Assembly: GCF_000716715.1 (NCBI RefSeq) | Contig: NZ_JNYJ01000021.1 | Location: forward strand, 62,001 to 126,000 | Length of the DNA: 64,000 bases | Reading direction: 5' to 3' | Source: Dactylosporangium aurantiacum | Lineage (GTDB): Bacteria > Actinomycetota > Actinomycetes > Mycobacteriales > Micromonosporaceae | Shown here: positions 62,893-64,000 of the stretch, piece after piece | How the letters are laid out: the number at the start of each line of letters is the position of its first letter | Position numbering within the stretch: the first letter of the stretch is position 1 | The notes under the pieces: model-generated | Database searches by the model: none | Told to the model about the DNA's origin: nothing | What the model saw: the letters and a program-made list of their open reading frames with translations, nothing else | Made by a program: the position numbers and the translations under genes

Positions 62893-64000
62893 CCGCCCGG
62901 CGGCGACCGCCGACCAGGTTCAGCCGCAGCGCCCGCAGCAGCAGGCCGGGGCTCGCCAGGGCGTTGGGGTGGTCGAGCATGGTGGTGACGCGGTTGAGCC
63001 GCTGGCTGGTGACGTCGTCGGTCATGGACGCCTTCAGGATGACCTCGCTGGCCCACCTGATGACCTTGTACCCGCGGGGCTGGCCGCTGGTGATGTGCGG
63101 CAGGCCCAGGTCGGCGAACGTGGAGACCTGCCAGGCGGCGTCGACGACGACGCGGACCCGCTCGAAGTAGCCGCGGGCCGGTTCCCTGGTCACGTCGGGC
63201 CCGGTGCGCAGCCATTCCGACAGGCAGGAGGCGTGCAGCATCGCCGAGGTCATGCCCTGGCCGTACACGGGGTTGAACGACGCGACCGCGTCGCCGGCCG
63301 CGACGATCCCGGCCGGGAGGCGCTCCACCTGGTCGAAGTCGCGGCGGCGGCTGTCGGCCTGGTGGTAGGTGATGACGCCGCCGATCATGGTGCCGCGCTC
63401 GGCGATGTCGCCGAACATCTGCGGGAAGTACTCGCGGCAGCGCCTGGCGAACTCGTCGGGGTCGCGGCTGGGCCGGTCGTCGTCGTAGCCGGCGACCAGC
63501 ATGATCCAGCGGTCGCCCTCCACGGAGCTGACGCCGCCGATGCGGGCCACCCGGTCCTTCGCCGGGGTGGTCTGCGAGATCGCGATCCAGGTGTCGCTGA
63601 CCGCGGGGTCACGCTGGAACAGCGCCGAGGCGTAGTTGAGCTTGATCGGCATGCGCTGCATCGGGGCGCGGGGCCAGCCCTGCTGCTCGAGCCAGTCGTT
63701 GAGCGAGCTCGCCCGGCCCATCGCGTCGACCACGAGGTCGGCCCGCAGCTCGACCGGGTCGCCGCCGCCGGCCGGCACGTACCGCGCGCCGACGACCGCG
63801 CCGTCGGGGCCGTCGGCGAACAGCAGGCCCTCGGCCCGGCCGAACACCATGCGGACCTTCGGGCTCTCCAGGACCCGGGCACGGACCTGGGCCTCCAGGA
63901 ACGGCCGGGTGGTGATGAGGATCGGCTTCGCCGGCGGCGGCTCGGTGGCGACGCGCAGCTCGTCGTTGATGAAGATCTTCGCGTCGTTGCGGCCCTCGTC
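62876..64000 (-). CDS. FAD-dependent monooxygenase/halogenase-like oxidoreductase (5' end outside window)
   Basis: About 374 codons are present, with the N-terminal FAD GxGxxG motif missing beyond base 64000. Visible features are the dinucleotide strand LVVDAMGRASSLNDWL and the downstream GDAVASFNPVYGQGMTSAMLHA (FAD ribityl/catalytic loop), which match flavin-dependent halogenases and squalene-epoxidase-like monooxygenases. The FNPVYGQGM stretch is typical of both, so I leave function open. It may reach full length of about 450-500 residues. The 3' end overlaps the DUF1877 gene. Confidence 0.85.
   Translation of the reverse strand, partial: DEGRNDAKIFINDELRVATEPPPAKPILITTRPFLEAQVRARVLESPKVRMVFGRAEGLLFADGPDGAVVGARYVPAGGGDPVELRADLVVDAMGRASSLNDWLEQQGWPRAPMQRMPIKLNYASALFQRDPAVSDTWIAISQTTPAKDRVARIGGVSSVEGDRWIMLVAGYDDDRPSRDPDEFARRCREYFPQMFGDIAERGTMIGGVITYHQADSRRRDFDQVERLPAGIVAAGDAVASFNPVYGQGMTSAMLHASCLSEWLRTGPDVTREPARGYFERVRVVVDAAWQVSTFADLGLPHITSGQPRGYKVIRWASEVILKASMTDDVTSQRLNRVTTMLDHPNALASPGLLLRALRLNLVGGRRRAVSSSR

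Overview
The window is very GC-rich (roughly 70-75 %), with strong third-codon-position G/C bias, many GTG starts and frequent 4-bp ATGA/GTGA overlaps. Together with mycothiol-enzyme-like proteins, Spo0M, an Scr1-type HTH/DUF397 pair, PadR-coupled membrane genes, LCP enzymes and many secreted carbohydrate-active enzymes, this points to a mycelial soil actinobacterium, most likely of the Micromonosporaceae. The family is an inference from gene content. I saw no rRNA, tRNA, CRISPR array, prophage or insertion sequence.

Layout. 1-5.5 kb: the end of a MocR-like regulator, a repeat-bearing gap, divergent ackA and pta with 18 bp between start codons, a VOC protein and an M23 lipoprotein. 6-15.8 kb: AraC, TIGR03086-type, MarR/azoreductase and MerR genes, Spo0M, an FHA protein, a serine/threonine kinase homologue that has lost its catalytic residues, a zinc-ribbon SDR and an MFS transporter. 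15.8-21.7 kb: a type II NADH dehydrogenase-like flavoprotein, then a chitin block (AA10 LPMO translationally coupled to a DUF305 lipoprotein, two small Cys proteins, a GH18 protein) and an unrecognised protein. 21.9-35.6 kb: a probable cell-surface polysaccharide region with galE, an LCP enzyme, a repeat-rich membrane protein, a GH10-type hydrolase followed by a GT4 glycosyltransferase, then, on the opposite strand, a Wzx-like flippase and a WaaL/Wzy-like ligase fused to a second GT4 domain. A 1-kb block of about 300-bp tandem repeats lies between the two arms. 35.7-50 kb: mixed metabolism and regulation (TetR/GNAT, SGNH hydrolase, amidase, LuxR, DUF1203, flavodoxin-like reductase, SRPBCC, SDR, Scr1/DUF397, a GGDEF protein with two small PWPC-motif proteins, EEP nuclease, M20 peptidase). 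50-64 kb: a CBM2/beta-helix secreted enzyme, PadR, MarR/cupin with a well-formed operator pair, AraC/DUF2000, a stand-alone condensation-domain protein, NAD(P)HX dehydratase plus histidine phosphatase, an alpha/beta hydrolase, an NlpC/P60 hydrolase with an apparent CTG start, a PadR/membrane-protein pair whose second gene is frameshifted at an 18-bp tandem repeat, a TPR protein, DUF1877 and a truncated FAD monooxygenase/halogenase-like gene.

Themes: extracellular polymer breakdown (LPMO, GH18, GH10, CBM2 beta-helix) next to cell-envelope polymer synthesis; probable leaderless promoters; and GC-rich minisatellites in several gene gaps. The idea I rate highest is that the DUF305 lipoprotein supplies copper to the LPMO encoded just before it; second is the polysaccharide region with its own GH10-type enzyme and a ligase-glycosyltransferase fusion.
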